Assembly: GCA_937992175.1 (NCBI GenBank)
Contig: CALKLF010000012.1
Location: 30,622-94,621, forward strand
From: an uncultured Fimbriimonadales bacterium
GTDB taxonomy: Bacteria > Armatimonadota > Fimbriimonadia > Fimbriimonadales > GBS-DC
Reading direction: 5' to 3'
Length of the DNA stretch: 64,000 nt
Part shown: positions 52,076 through 59,493 of the stretch, piece by piece
Layout of the letters: each line of letters starts with the position of its first letter
Position numbering within the stretch: the first letter of the stretch is position 1
The notes under the pieces: model-generated
What the model was told of the DNA's origin: nothing
The model's input: the letters and a program-made list of their open reading frames with translations, nothing else
Database searches by the model: none
Made by a program: the position numbers and the translations under genes

Positions 52076-52163
52076 AGTCCCTCAAAGATTAAAGTATCCC
52101 TTTTTGCCTTGATGCCTGCCGAAGTCGCTGCCCCCACCTCGCTCCTCCCCGCAAGCGGGGAGG
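52076..52163 (-). repeat. Copy C of the ~90-bp repeat element (reversed)
   Basis: On the minus strand: CTCCCCGCTTGCGGGGAGGA, then a G-rich run, TTCGGCAGGCATCAAGGCAA, AAAGGGATACTTTAATCTTT and GAGGGACTTATAA. The second half matches copy B almost exactly. It sits directly behind argS and beside the truncated nucleotidyltransferase gene. Confidence 0.7.
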
Positions 52164-52172
52164 ATACGCTCC

Positions 52173-52349
52173 TCAGACACGGAGACCGCGTAGGGCGTTT
52201 GCATCCCACAGATCCACGAAATCGCGATCCGAGTCGGCGCGTGCCGTGCCCCGAGCATGAGAGCCGTACAGGTATACCTGCGCAGCGAAATTCAAGCTCT
52301 CCAACGCTTCCTCGAGGCGCGGTACCCATTGAGCGACGGCGACCTTCAT
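52173..52349 (-). pseudogene. Truncated MNT-type nucleotidyltransferase (missed by ORF track)
   Basis: 58 codons: MKVAVAQWVPRLEEALESLN, then QVYLYGSHARGTARADSDRD, then a short unrelated tail and TGA. GSHARG...DSDRD is the nucleotidyltransferase signature of minimal MNT proteins (often paired with HEPN proteins), but the protein stops right after it, losing the third Asp region. Repeat copy C begins 9 bases beyond the stop, so insertion of the repeat probably truncated it. No HEPN partner is present. A short functional product is unlikely. Confidence 0.6.
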
Positions 52350-52364
52350 CAGAAAGATGATACC

Positions 52365-53507
52365 TCAAACCCTTCTTAGCCCCTGCTCCAGATCCTCCAT
52401 CAAATCTTCCACATGCTCGATCCCAATGGAGAGGCGCACGAGGTTGTCGGTAATCCCGCGTTCGGCGCGCTCTTCAGGGGTCAGGCCCTCGTGCGACATC
52501 GTGGCGGGGTAGCCCACCAGCGACTCGACGCCCCCAAGACTGCTGGCGAGGTTGAACAGGCGCAGGCTCCGACAGAAGCGATCCACGCCCGCGCGGTCTG
52601 TCTTGAGGTACACGGCAATCATGCCGCCGAAGCCACGCATCTGTTGTTTCGCCAGCGTATGCTGCGGGTGGTCAGGCAGACCTGGGTACAACACCCGCTC
52701 CACCTTCGGATGCTCCGCGAGGTACTGTGCAATTGCCATCGCGTTCTCGCAGTGGGCGCGCATGCGCACAGCGAGCGTTTTCATCCCGCGCAGCAGCAGC
52801 CAGCTCTCAAACGGCGACAGCACTGCCCCGCCAATCGCCTGTTGATCCCAGAGCGGCTCGTACAAATCGTCGCGATTGAACACCAGCGCGCCCCCTAAGA
52901 TGTCGCTGTGCCCGCCCAGATACTTCGTGACGCTATGCACTACAATATCCACGCCCATGTCGAGGGGGTTCTGCAGGTAGGGCGTAGCGAAGGTGTTGTC
53001 TATCACGGTAAGCAGCCCGCGCCGCCGCCCGAGTTCAGCAAGGACGCGAACATCCAGCACATAGGTCAGCGGGTTGGTGGGCGTCTCGAGCCAGAGCATG
53101 CGCGTATTGGGCTGAATTGCGCCCTCGACAGCGTTCAGGTCGCGCAAGTCGGCGTAGCTGACGCTAATCCCGCGCTGCGGGGCGAGGTGTTTCCACATCG
53201 AAATCGTGCCGCCGTACACATCGCGCGTGCAGACCACATGGTCGCCCAGGCGCAACAGCCCCAGCAACGCGACTTCCGCCGCCATGCCCGACGCAAACAG
53301 CAAGCCATACTTCCCGTTTTCCAGCGATGCGAGGCACTGCTCCGCCGCCGCGCGTGTGGGGTTCGATACGCGCGAGTAGGCGTAGCCGTCTCGCTGGTCA
53401 ATTGACTGGCGCTGGAAGTTCGTCGTGGCGTAAATCGGCGTGATAATCGCCCCGTTGGTGGGGTCTGGCTCTTGTCCGGCTCGGATGGCGCGCGTTTCGA
53501 AATGCAT
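52365..53507 (-). CDS. metB: Cystathionine gamma-synthase/lyase family PLP enzyme
   Basis: 380 residues, Cys/Met metabolism PLP family. TRAIRAGQEPDPTNGAIITP and YAYSRVSNPTRAAAEQCLAS open the family; LFASGMAAEVALL and TPTNPLTYVLDV bind PLP; the Schiff-base Lys lies in VHSVTKYLGGHSDILGG (~195). SLGGVESLVGYPATMSHEGL and GITDNLVRLSIGIEHVEDLM close it. It could be cystathionine gamma-synthase, gamma-lyase or O-acetylhomoserine sulfhydrylase; the start TRAIRAGQ and the nearby hom favour a synthase. ATG 53507 follows AGGAGCGAGGGGAAGT. Confidence 0.88.
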   Translation of the reverse strand: MHFETRAIRAGQEPDPTNGAIITPIYATTNFQRQSIDQRDGYAYSRVSNPTRAAAEQCLASLENGKYGLLFASGMAAEVALLGLLRLGDHVVCTRDVYGGTISMWKHLAPQRGISVSYADLRDLNAVEGAIQPNTRMLWLETPTNPLTYVLDVRVLAELGRRRGLLTVIDNTFATPYLQNPLDMGVDIVVHSVTKYLGGHSDILGGALVFNRDDLYEPLWDQQAIGGAVLSPFESWLLLRGMKTLAVRMRAHCENAMAIAQYLAEHPKVERVLYPGLPDHPQHTLAKQQMRGFGGMIAVYLKTDRAGVDRFCRSLRLFNLASSLGGVESLVGYPATMSHEGLTPEERAERGITDNLVRLSIGIEHVEDLMEDLEQGLRRV

Positions 53508-53532
53508 ACTTCCCCTCGCTCCTGCGGGGGGA

Positions 53533-53538
53533 AGTATA
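53533..53538 (-). promoter_or_regulatory. -10 box overlapping a palindrome, metB promoter
   Basis: Minus-strand TATACT. It overlaps the left arm of the palindrome ACTTCCCC...GGGGAAGT, whose right arm abuts the ATG, so a repressor bound there would block transcription. Confidence 0.4.
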
Positions 53539-53594
53539 CCATGCTCACGACATCCCCCTTTCCCAGAATGTGGGAGAGGGTTCAGGGGTGAGGG

Positions 53595-55037
53595 CTAACA
53601 GCCGTTGCCAAAGTTGAACAGCACCACCAACAGATCCGCGTCGTCCACCACGCCATCGCCGGTGGCGTCCTCAGGCAGGTTGTTGCCCGTGTTGCCGAAG
53701 GCGAACAGCACTGCCAGCAGGTCAGCGTCGTCCACGCAGCCGTCGAGGTTAATATCGCCGCAGGACAGCGTAATCGTCTGCCCGCGCGATGGGGTCTGCA
53801 GCGTCACCACCGCAGGCACGAACGGGCGACCACGCAGTGTGAAGCGAAACTTGTAGGTTCCTTCATGCGAGTAGCCCACGGGCAGCAGGTTAGGGATGCC
53901 AATCAGCCCTGTGTAGTCCTCCGTCCCGTCCACATTGTTGTAGGTCGGGTCTTTCACAGGCAGGCGGCGCTCCAGCGTAACCAGCAGGTTGTCGTTCTGG
54001 TCGAAGATTTCGATATCCACAATCCAGCCTTCCACGTCGGCGTAGCCGTTGCTGTCGGTGCGCCAGCATTCGGGCAGAACGCGCCCCACAAACAGCGCCT
54101 CGCTGAAGGCTTTGGGCACGCCGACGCCCACCGCCACATTATCGAAGTAGATGTTGCGCACATTGTTCGGGCGCGTATCCGAGAACTGGCGGAAGGTAGG
54201 GGTGGTCATGGTGCGGTTCGGGTTCGGCGCGGTGCGCGTGATGCCGTCGATAACATAGGTGAACCGACGCGGATTTTCGGGCGTACCATCCCCTGTGAGC
54301 CAGATAGCGGCATGATGCCAGCCGCGCGAGCGCGCTGCTTGTCGGAAGTCCGCCCAGCCGCGCGGGTTCATATCCGCCGTAAAAGTGGGCGCGCCGCCAA
54401 TCGCATCAGCGCGGATATTGTAGCGACGGTTGCTCAGTGAGCGGTTGCCCGGTGGCACGCCGCTGTCCGCATCGTAAGGACCAATCGACGGAATCGACTG
54501 CAGCGTTGTGGCGGGGATGCCCGCGTCCAGGTTCGCATACGCGCGGAACTCAGCCATCGCACGCGACGGCCTGCCGTAGCTATCCTCGTCGAAGAACCAG
54601 AACTCGAAGTAGCCCCCGTCGCCGATACGCTGGTCGAGGTTCACATAGTTCGTGCGTGCGGCGTTGGCAAACGACCAGAGCATCTGCACACCGCTGCGCG
54701 CCGCGGGAATGGGATCAGGCTGAGGCAGGAACGGGTCCTGCGCTAGACACGCTAGCGGAATGAAAAACGGATCGGGGTGCGGGTAGGGAATCGCCGTGTT
54801 CACCAGCTGCATATTGGGCCACGCAGGGATACCGTGCCACACATTGAACACGCGGTATAGCGGACTGTTGCCGTCGCACAGGTCGTTATACAGGTCAAAG
54901 GGGTTCGTGTTATTCGGGTCGTTATTGGGGAGCTGTCCCGTGTATGCCTCAAAGTCGTCGGAGAAAATCACTTGCGCATGCAGGACGGCGACCGCCGCCA
55001 GCGCAAACGCGAGAACGCTACTTAGGACGCGTCGCAT
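53595..55037 (-). CDS. Exported protein with dockerin-like C-terminus, function unknown
   Basis: 480 residues. Signal peptide MRRVLSSVLAFALAAVAVLH. IFSDDFEAYTGQLPNNDP and the following beta-rich part (GYFEFWFFDEDSYGRPSRAM, YFDNVAVGVGVP) suggest a concanavalin/laminin-like jelly-roll fold of the type found in surface-binding modules. The C-terminus is GDINLDGCVDDADLLAVLFA plus DATGDGVVDDADLLVVLFNF, ending GNGC. The start is fixed by GAAGGAGGTAGGCT. Its leader has the same box-hairpin-ribosome-site layout as the two dockerin genes at 55223 and 58294. Confidence 0.82.
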   Translation of the reverse strand: MRRVLSSVLAFALAAVAVLHAQVIFSDDFEAYTGQLPNNDPNNTNPFDLYNDLCDGNSPLYRVFNVWHGIPAWPNMQLVNTAIPYPHPDPFFIPLACLAQDPFLPQPDPIPAARSGVQMLWSFANAARTNYVNLDQRIGDGGYFEFWFFDEDSYGRPSRAMAEFRAYANLDAGIPATTLQSIPSIGPYDADSGVPPGNRSLSNRRYNIRADAIGGAPTFTADMNPRGWADFRQAARSRGWHHAAIWLTGDGTPENPRRFTYVIDGITRTAPNPNRTMTTPTFRQFSDTRPNNVRNIYFDNVAVGVGVPKAFSEALFVGRVLPECWRTDSNGYADVEGWIVDIEIFDQNDNLLVTLERRLPVKDPTYNNVDGTEDYTGLIGIPNLLPVGYSHEGTYKFRFTLRGRPFVPAVVTLQTPSRGQTITLSCGDINLDGCVDDADLLAVLFAFGNTGNNLPEDATGDGVVDDADLLVVLFNFGNGC

Positions 55038-55043
55038 AGCCTA

Positions 55044-55081
55044 CCTCCTTCGCAGGCGTTTTTACCTGCATTTTTAGTATA
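55044..55081 (-). promoter_or_regulatory. Dockerin-type leader module: -10 box, hairpin, ribosome site
   Basis: Minus strand: TATACT (55081-55076), six bases, hairpin GCAGG-taaaaacg-CCTGC (55069-55052), immediately GAAGGAGG (55051-55044), then six bases to ATG. The transcript would begin with the hairpin. Confidence 0.55.
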
Positions 55082-55177
55082 CATCGAATTTGGGCGTCTG
55101 GGCGGGGAAGTTAAAGAAACTTAATCGGGTCTCGATGGGAGAGAACCCAGCACTCCCAAAACCCCAGCAAAGTAGTG

Positions 55178-55217
55178 TATAATAGAAATGCGGGGTGAAA
55201 GACCCTGCGAAAGGAGG
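55178..55217 (+). promoter_or_regulatory. Dockerin-type leader module: -10 box, hairpin, ribosome site
   Basis: TATAAT (55178-55183), six bases, hairpin GCGGGGT-gaaag-ACCCTGC (55190-55208, one G-T pair), immediately GAAAGGAGG (55209-55217), then five bases to ATG. Confidence 0.6.
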
Positions 55218-55222
55218 CAACG

Positions 55223-56131
55223 ATGATGAGACGCTATATGCTTGCATTGAGCGCGCTCCTGAGCGTGAGCAGCGCGCTGGCGCAGTGCCTGATTACCGAC
55301 TTCGAGGGCTTCACTCTCGGACTCAACGGCGCAGTCTTGTTCCGCCAACCCAGCTTTTCGGGTTCGACCAGTACCTTTCTCAACGCGCCTGGAAGTTGTG
55401 ATATACCGAACGGACTTTATAACTGTTCCGTGATTTCTGACGAACAGGCGTTTAGCGGAACCCAATCGCTGAAAGTGGCGTGGCTATTCCGCTTGAACCC
55501 GGACACCAATCAACCCTACCCCAACGCCTGGCTCCGCCTGACCACTTTCAACATCCCGAACATCCCCAACCCCGCGATCAGCTTTGACCACAAAGTGCGC
55601 GTGCGCTTGTATGTGCCTTCCGACACGCCCGACTTTTACCTAACGCTGGGCGTGCGCGAGACGGGCACTAACGCAAGTTGCGGCGGCAACGGCGGCACTA
55701 CTGGGGGAATCGAATGGATTGGCGCGACGAGCTCGCAAGGTAATAACGCGCCTGTTGGCAAGCTCATCAACCAGAAAGAACAGTGGCTAACGGTGACTTT
55801 CAACATTCGCTGTGAACCCGTCCGAGCGTTTGCAGGTTCTACAGCGAACGGCACGCTCGATGGCAGCACAGGCGCGCTGGAACAACTCGCGTTCACTCCC
55901 GTTGACCCTGCCAACTTGGGTCCCTATATCGTCTATATCGATGATGTGGAGACGATTGCGGTACAGCCCGGCGATGTGGACGACAACGGTTGCGTGGACG
56001 ACGCCGACCTGCTGCAGGTGCTGTTCGCGTTCGGTTCGGAGGGTTCCAACCCTGCCGATGTGAACTGCGACGGAGTCGTAGATGATGCTGACCTGCTGAT
56101 TGTGCTGTTCAACTTCGGCACTGGGTGCTGA
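55223..56131 (+). CDS. Exported protein with dockerin-like C-terminus, function unknown
   Basis: 302 residues. Signal peptide MMRRYMLALSALLSVSSALA, then CLITDFEGFTLGLNGAVLF and a beta-sandwich-like body (DHKVRVRLYVPSDTPDFYLT, PYIVYIDDVETIA) that recalls carbohydrate-binding jelly rolls. The C-terminus is GDVDDNGCVDDADLLQVLFA and ADVNCDGVVDDADLLIVLFN, ending FGTGC. It differs from its relatives in having an extra Cys in loop 2 (NCDG). It is divergent from the dockerin gene at 53595, both with the hairpin leader. Confidence 0.82.
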   Translation: MMRRYMLALSALLSVSSALAQCLITDFEGFTLGLNGAVLFRQPSFSGSTSTFLNAPGSCDIPNGLYNCSVISDEQAFSGTQSLKVAWLFRLNPDTNQPYPNAWLRLTTFNIPNIPNPAISFDHKVRVRLYVPSDTPDFYLTLGVRETGTNASCGGNGGTTGGIEWIGATSSQGNNAPVGKLINQKEQWLTVTFNIRCEPVRAFAGSTANGTLDGSTGALEQLAFTPVDPANLGPYIVYIDDVETIAVQPGDVDDNGCVDDADLLQVLFAFGSEGSNPADVNCDGVVDDADLLIVLFNFGTGC

Positions 56132-56138
56132 AGAGGGT

Positions 56139-56178
56139 ACACTGGGTGCGAAGGCAGGAATCGCATCGCACCCAGTGT
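56139..56178 (+). terminator. Long hairpin behind a dockerin gene
   Basis: ACACTGGGTGCGA (56139-56151) pairs perfectly with TCGCACCCAGTGT (56166-56178). No T-run follows, so it may be an mRNA 3'-end stabiliser or a member of the palindrome families rather than a classic terminator. It begins 8 bases after the stop codon. Confidence 0.45.
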
Positions 56179-56225
56179 GTCGCGTTGGTGCGCCCCCTAA
56201 GCCTCCCAACGGTGTTTATAGTGGG

Positions 56226-56231
56226 TATAAT
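56226..56231 (+). promoter_or_regulatory. -10 box for tRNA-Arg
   Basis: TATAAT in GTGGGTATAATCATAG, about 35 bases before the tRNA. Confidence 0.45.
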
Positions 56232-56265
56232 CATAGGCGACCATACTCCGAAAGGTTCACCCTGC

Positions 56266-56341
56266 GCCCCCGTAGCTCAATGGACAGAGCAGCGGCCTTC
56301 TAAGCCGTTGGTTGTGGGTTCGAGTCCCGCCGGGGGCGCCA
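56266..56341 (+). tRNA. tRNA-Arg (anticodon TCT)
   Basis: 76 bases with CCA encoded. Acceptor stem GCCCCCG/CGGGGGC, D-arm GCTC-AATGGACA-GAGC, anticodon loop CTTCTAA (anticodon TCT, reads AGA/AGG) on stem GCGGC/GCCGT, T-arm GTGGG-TTCGAGT-CCCGC. All arms pair. It ends 4 bases from the convergent GH127 stop codon. Confidence 0.95.
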
Positions 56342-56345
56342 AGTC

Positions 56346-58202
56346 TTACACTGCAGGCATCCACACGCGCATTGGGCACGGACGGCGATGGTCCCACGCA
56401 TAGTACGGGATTGCGCGGAACGGTTTGAGCGGTCGCTCACGCAGGGGGCGGTAGAGCATGTTGCCCCACGCCGTATCGTCTTCCAGCAACTCTGCCATGC
56501 CCTCAACCACCACGACGCCGTTCAAGAGTTCAGGCTCCCATAGGCTATGGAGTGGATGGTCGCGTCGAATCGCCAGATGCGTGAGCGGCGCGGGCTGGTC
56601 TTGCTCTTCAAGGCAGTAGACGATGGGGCCGCGCTGAATCGCGACTTGCCAGCGATCCGCTTCCACGCGCGGGTGCGCCTCCATCAGCACGGGGGTCATC
56701 GGCAGGCGCAGATCGACAGCGTCGCCCGCTTTCCACTCGCGCTCAATAACAGCGTAGCCGTCCTCGCGCCGAACAGCGACAGGCTCTCCGTTCAAGCGCA
56801 GTTCAGGCGCGTCGCACCACGCAGGGAGCCGCAGCATGAGCTTGAACCGCCCCGCGGCGCTCTCGACGACGCGCAGGGCGACCGATTCTTGCCACGGATA
56901 GCCCGTGCGCACTTCCAGCCTTAGAGGTTTGCCGTTCAGCGTTGCCCGCACGCGCCCGCCGATGTAGAGATTCACATAAAACGCTTGGTCGCCTTGCGCG
57001 TAGATGTAATCGCCCAGCGAGGCGAGCAAGCGAGCAATGTTCGGCGGACAGCAGGCACAGCCATACCACGCCTTGCGATGGTGCGTCCCGTCGCTCTCCA
57101 ACGGGTTCACATAGAAAAAGCGTTTGCCATCCAGCGAGATCCCTGCCAGTGCGCCGTTATACAGGGCGCGTTCCAGCGCGTCATAAAAGCGCGCCTCACC
57201 CAGCAGCAGTCCCAGCCGATGCGCCCACAAAATCAACGCCACCGACGCGCAGGTCTCCTGATACGCCGTGCGGTTCGGCAGTTCATAGTCGGCGGTGAAC
57301 CCCTCGTGTTTGGGTTCGTTGCCGATGCCGCCCGTGATGTAGCTGCGCCTGTTAATCGTGTTGTCCCACACGCGCAGCAGCATCTGAATCAGACGCTCGC
57401 GCAGCGTGGCGTCGTCCGTATACGCCGCGAGGTCGGTCGCCCCAGCGAACAGGTACGCCGCGCGCACCGCGTGCCCCACTATCTCCCGATGCTCCAACAG
57501 GGGCAGGTTGTCTTGCCAGATGGAGCCGTCGTACTGCTCCAGCGGGATGTTGTGTTCCTGAGCAAAGATTTTTTTGCCCCGATTCAACAAGAAGAATTCG
57601 GCGAGTTTGGCATAGCGCGCCTCCCCTGTCGCGTGATACAGCCGAAACAGCGCAAGTTCAATCTCTGGATGACCGCAATACCCCAATCGCTTGCCCTCGC
57701 CAAATACCGAATCGATGTAATCGGCGAAGCGTCGGGCGATGTTCAGCAAGCGTTCGCTGCCTGTCGCGTGATAGTGCGCGACTGCAGCCTCAATCAAGTG
57801 TCCTGCGCAATAGAGTTCGTGCCAGTCGCGGAGGTTGCTCCAGCGTTTATCGGGGGCAACCACCTGAAAATAGCTGTTCAGGTAGCCATCGGGCTGCTGC
57901 GCCCGCTCCAGAATATCGATGACCTCGTCCACCTTGGCGCGAATGGGGTCGTCGGGGTGCTGTTTTAGCACATAGGCGGCGGCTTCGAGGGCTTTGTAGA
58001 GGTCAGAGTCCATATACACAGGTCCCTGATACCCTTCGCATTTGCCATCGGCAGCGAGGCGCAGGTTCGGGATGTTGCCCGCCCGTTCCAACTCCTCAAA
58101 TAAATGGGGGAGCGTCGCGGCGCGGTTCACCTGCTGCCGCTTCGCCCAGAAAGCGTCGTCGATTTCAACCTGTGCGAATGAGATGGAGCGTAGCCGTTTC
58201 AT
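56346..58202 (-). CDS. Glycoside hydrolase family 127-like (beta-L-arabinofuranosidase/DUF1680)
   Basis: 618 residues from ATG 58202 (MKRLRSISFAQVEIDDAFWA); the 88 extra residues of the track ORF come from the opposite gene's DNA. Motifs are GYQGPVYMDSDLYKALEAAA, RAQQPDGYLNSYF, HELYCAGHLIEAAVAHYHAT, NRTAYQETCASVALILWAHR and the zinc/nucleophile Cys cluster WYGCACCPPNIARLLASLGD (~383-402). No signal peptide, so it acts in the cytoplasm on imported arabinose-containing oligosaccharides (family knowledge). A TATCCT box 7 bases before the start suggests a leaderless mRNA. Confidence 0.92.
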   Translation of the reverse strand: MKRLRSISFAQVEIDDAFWAKRQQVNRAATLPHLFEELERAGNIPNLRLAADGKCEGYQGPVYMDSDLYKALEAAAYVLKQHPDDPIRAKVDEVIDILERAQQPDGYLNSYFQVVAPDKRWSNLRDWHELYCAGHLIEAAVAHYHATGSERLLNIARRFADYIDSVFGEGKRLGYCGHPEIELALFRLYHATGEARYAKLAEFFLLNRGKKIFAQEHNIPLEQYDGSIWQDNLPLLEHREIVGHAVRAAYLFAGATDLAAYTDDATLRERLIQMLLRVWDNTINRRSYITGGIGNEPKHEGFTADYELPNRTAYQETCASVALILWAHRLGLLLGEARFYDALERALYNGALAGISLDGKRFFYVNPLESDGTHHRKAWYGCACCPPNIARLLASLGDYIYAQGDQAFYVNLYIGGRVRATLNGKPLRLEVRTGYPWQESVALRVVESAAGRFKLMLRLPAWCDAPELRLNGEPVAVRREDGYAVIEREWKAGDAVDLRLPMTPVLMEAHPRVEADRWQVAIQRGPIVYCLEEQDQPAPLTHLAIRRDHPLHSLWEPELLNGVVVVEGMAELLEDDTAWGNMLYRPLRERPLKPFRAIPYYAWDHRRPCPMRVWMPAV

Positions 58203-58209
58203 CGGCGAT

Positions 58210-58215
58210 AGGATA
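58210..58215 (-). promoter_or_regulatory. Possible -10 box of a leaderless promoter for GH127
   Basis: Minus-strand TATCCT in GCGGGTATCCTATCGCCG, 7 bases before ATG 58202. A weaker match than the others. Confidence 0.3.
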
Positions 58216-58249
58216 CCCGCTCTTAACCACCTCTTAAAAATAGACAAGG

Positions 58250-58288
58250 TATACTCCAAATCGGCTCGACGCACGAGCCGAAAGGAGG
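58250..58288 (+). promoter_or_regulatory. Dockerin-type leader module: -10 box, hairpin, ribosome site
   Basis: TATACT (58250-58255), six bases, hairpin CGGCTCG-acgca-CGAGCCG (58262-58280), immediately AAAGGAGG (58281-58288), then five bases to ATG. The spacing matches the modules at 55044 and 55178, while stem sequences differ. Confidence 0.6.
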
Positions 58289-58293
58289 CTACT

Positions 58294-59430
58294 ATGGTAA
58301 GAACTACGATTGCTTTGGGCTTAGCGAGTGTGCTTGTAGCGACGACCTGCGCCCAAGTGGTGCTGGGCGATAACAAGGGTAAAGTGCGTAAGACGAATGC
58401 GCTGGCGGATGTTAGTACCGCCGAGCAACCCCTGCAGTGGAGCCGCCGCGACTTCCAGGATAGCACGAACCTTGAAGTCTTTGGCTTCTACCCTGCGTAC
58501 ACAATCCAAGTAGACGCAGCATTATTCGACGCCGACGGGAATAATGTAGGCGTTGGCGGCGATGCGACACCTGTGCCCATCACTACAGTGGACTCGCTGG
58601 TGAACAACTTGGGCTGGCCCAGCTCTTTCACTGTGCCTCGCTTCCTGTTCCGTCAGGGCGGCGCGTACACCAACGAGAACGGTTTTCGGGGCGATCGCCG
58701 ACTGTACGGACCCGTGTGGATTAAGTACGAGTTGGACGACAGCAACCCGAACGGCTGGAATGTGGTCAAGGTGCAGGTGTTCGCGTGGGATGTGCGCGAC
58801 CTGCTGCACAAATCCAGCTCTACCAAGACTCGCCCCTTCTCTGATACGGGCGCGCCCTACCGCATCGATGTCTATGTGGCGCAGAACGACCCGAACCCTG
58901 CCAGCGACCCCGCTTCCGATTCCAACTGGACATTCGTCGGCACGCTGAGCAAGGCGGACGGCACGCTGCCCAATGTGTGCCAGTGGGATCCCAGCACGGG
59001 CAACACCTTCGGCGAGTGCCCCCAAGCGACCATCGACTACCTCAACGGCAACAACCCGCGGAACCTGAAGTTCTACGAAGACCCGACGAACGAGATTTGG
59101 TACTCCACCCTGCGCGTGCGCGGTCAGAGCGGCATCAAATATGTCGCGCTGGTAATCCCGCAGGGCAATCAGTATAACAACGACCCCGACCTCGTTGCTT
59201 CTGACCGTGTGGCGAACTCCCTGCGCTACACCAACTTCACCGATGTGCGCGTGATTGCAGGCGTGGAGGGCGATGTGGACGGCAACGGGTGCGTGGATGA
59301 CGCCGACCTGTTGCAGGTGCTGTTCAACTTCGGCGCGACGGGCGCGAACGACGCCGATGTGAACGGCGACAACATCGTCGACGACGCGGATCTGTTGATT
59401 GTGCTGTTCAACTTCGGTACAGGCTGCTAA
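58294..59430 (+). CDS. Exported protein with dockerin-like C-terminus, function unknown
   Basis: 378 residues. Signal peptide MVRTTIALGLASVLVATTCA. The body (RFLFRQGGAYTNENGFRGDR, WNVVKVQVFAWDVRDLLH, RIDVYVAQNDPNPA) is beta-rich with many Asn/Asp and no known catalytic motif. The C-terminus is GDVDGNGCVDDADLLQVLFN and ADVNGDNIVDDADLLIVLFN, ending FGTGC. ATG 58294 is set by AAAGGAGGCTACT; the track start at 58042 runs antisense through GH127. It is divergent from GH127, whose sugar role may hint at a shared theme. Confidence 0.83.
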   Translation: MVRTTIALGLASVLVATTCAQVVLGDNKGKVRKTNALADVSTAEQPLQWSRRDFQDSTNLEVFGFYPAYTIQVDAALFDADGNNVGVGGDATPVPITTVDSLVNNLGWPSSFTVPRFLFRQGGAYTNENGFRGDRRLYGPVWIKYELDDSNPNGWNVVKVQVFAWDVRDLLHKSSSTKTRPFSDTGAPYRIDVYVAQNDPNPASDPASDSNWTFVGTLSKADGTLPNVCQWDPSTGNTFGECPQATIDYLNGNNPRNLKFYEDPTNEIWYSTLRVRGQSGIKYVALVIPQGNQYNNDPDLVASDRVANSLRYTNFTDVRVIAGVEGDVDGNGCVDDADLLQVLFNFGATGANDADVNGDNIVDDADLLIVLFNFGTGC

Positions 59431-59455
59431 ACGAAGCACTGTCTGCCCTCTCTGC

Positions 59456-59482
59456 GGTTCCCCCTACGCAGTAGGGGGAACC
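59456..59482. repeat. Perfect GGTTCCCCCTAC palindrome
   Basis: GGTTCCCCCTAC-gca-GTAGGGGGAACC behind the dockerin gene. A relative (GGGGGAACCG...CGGTTCCCCC) lies at 63031-63061. Confidence 0.75.
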
Positions 59483-59493
59483 CCATCCCTGTG

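Noticed and set aside
58203-58466. N-terminal extension of the GH127 ORF
   Set aside because: Overlaps the promoter and start of the divergent dockerin gene and lacks family similarity.
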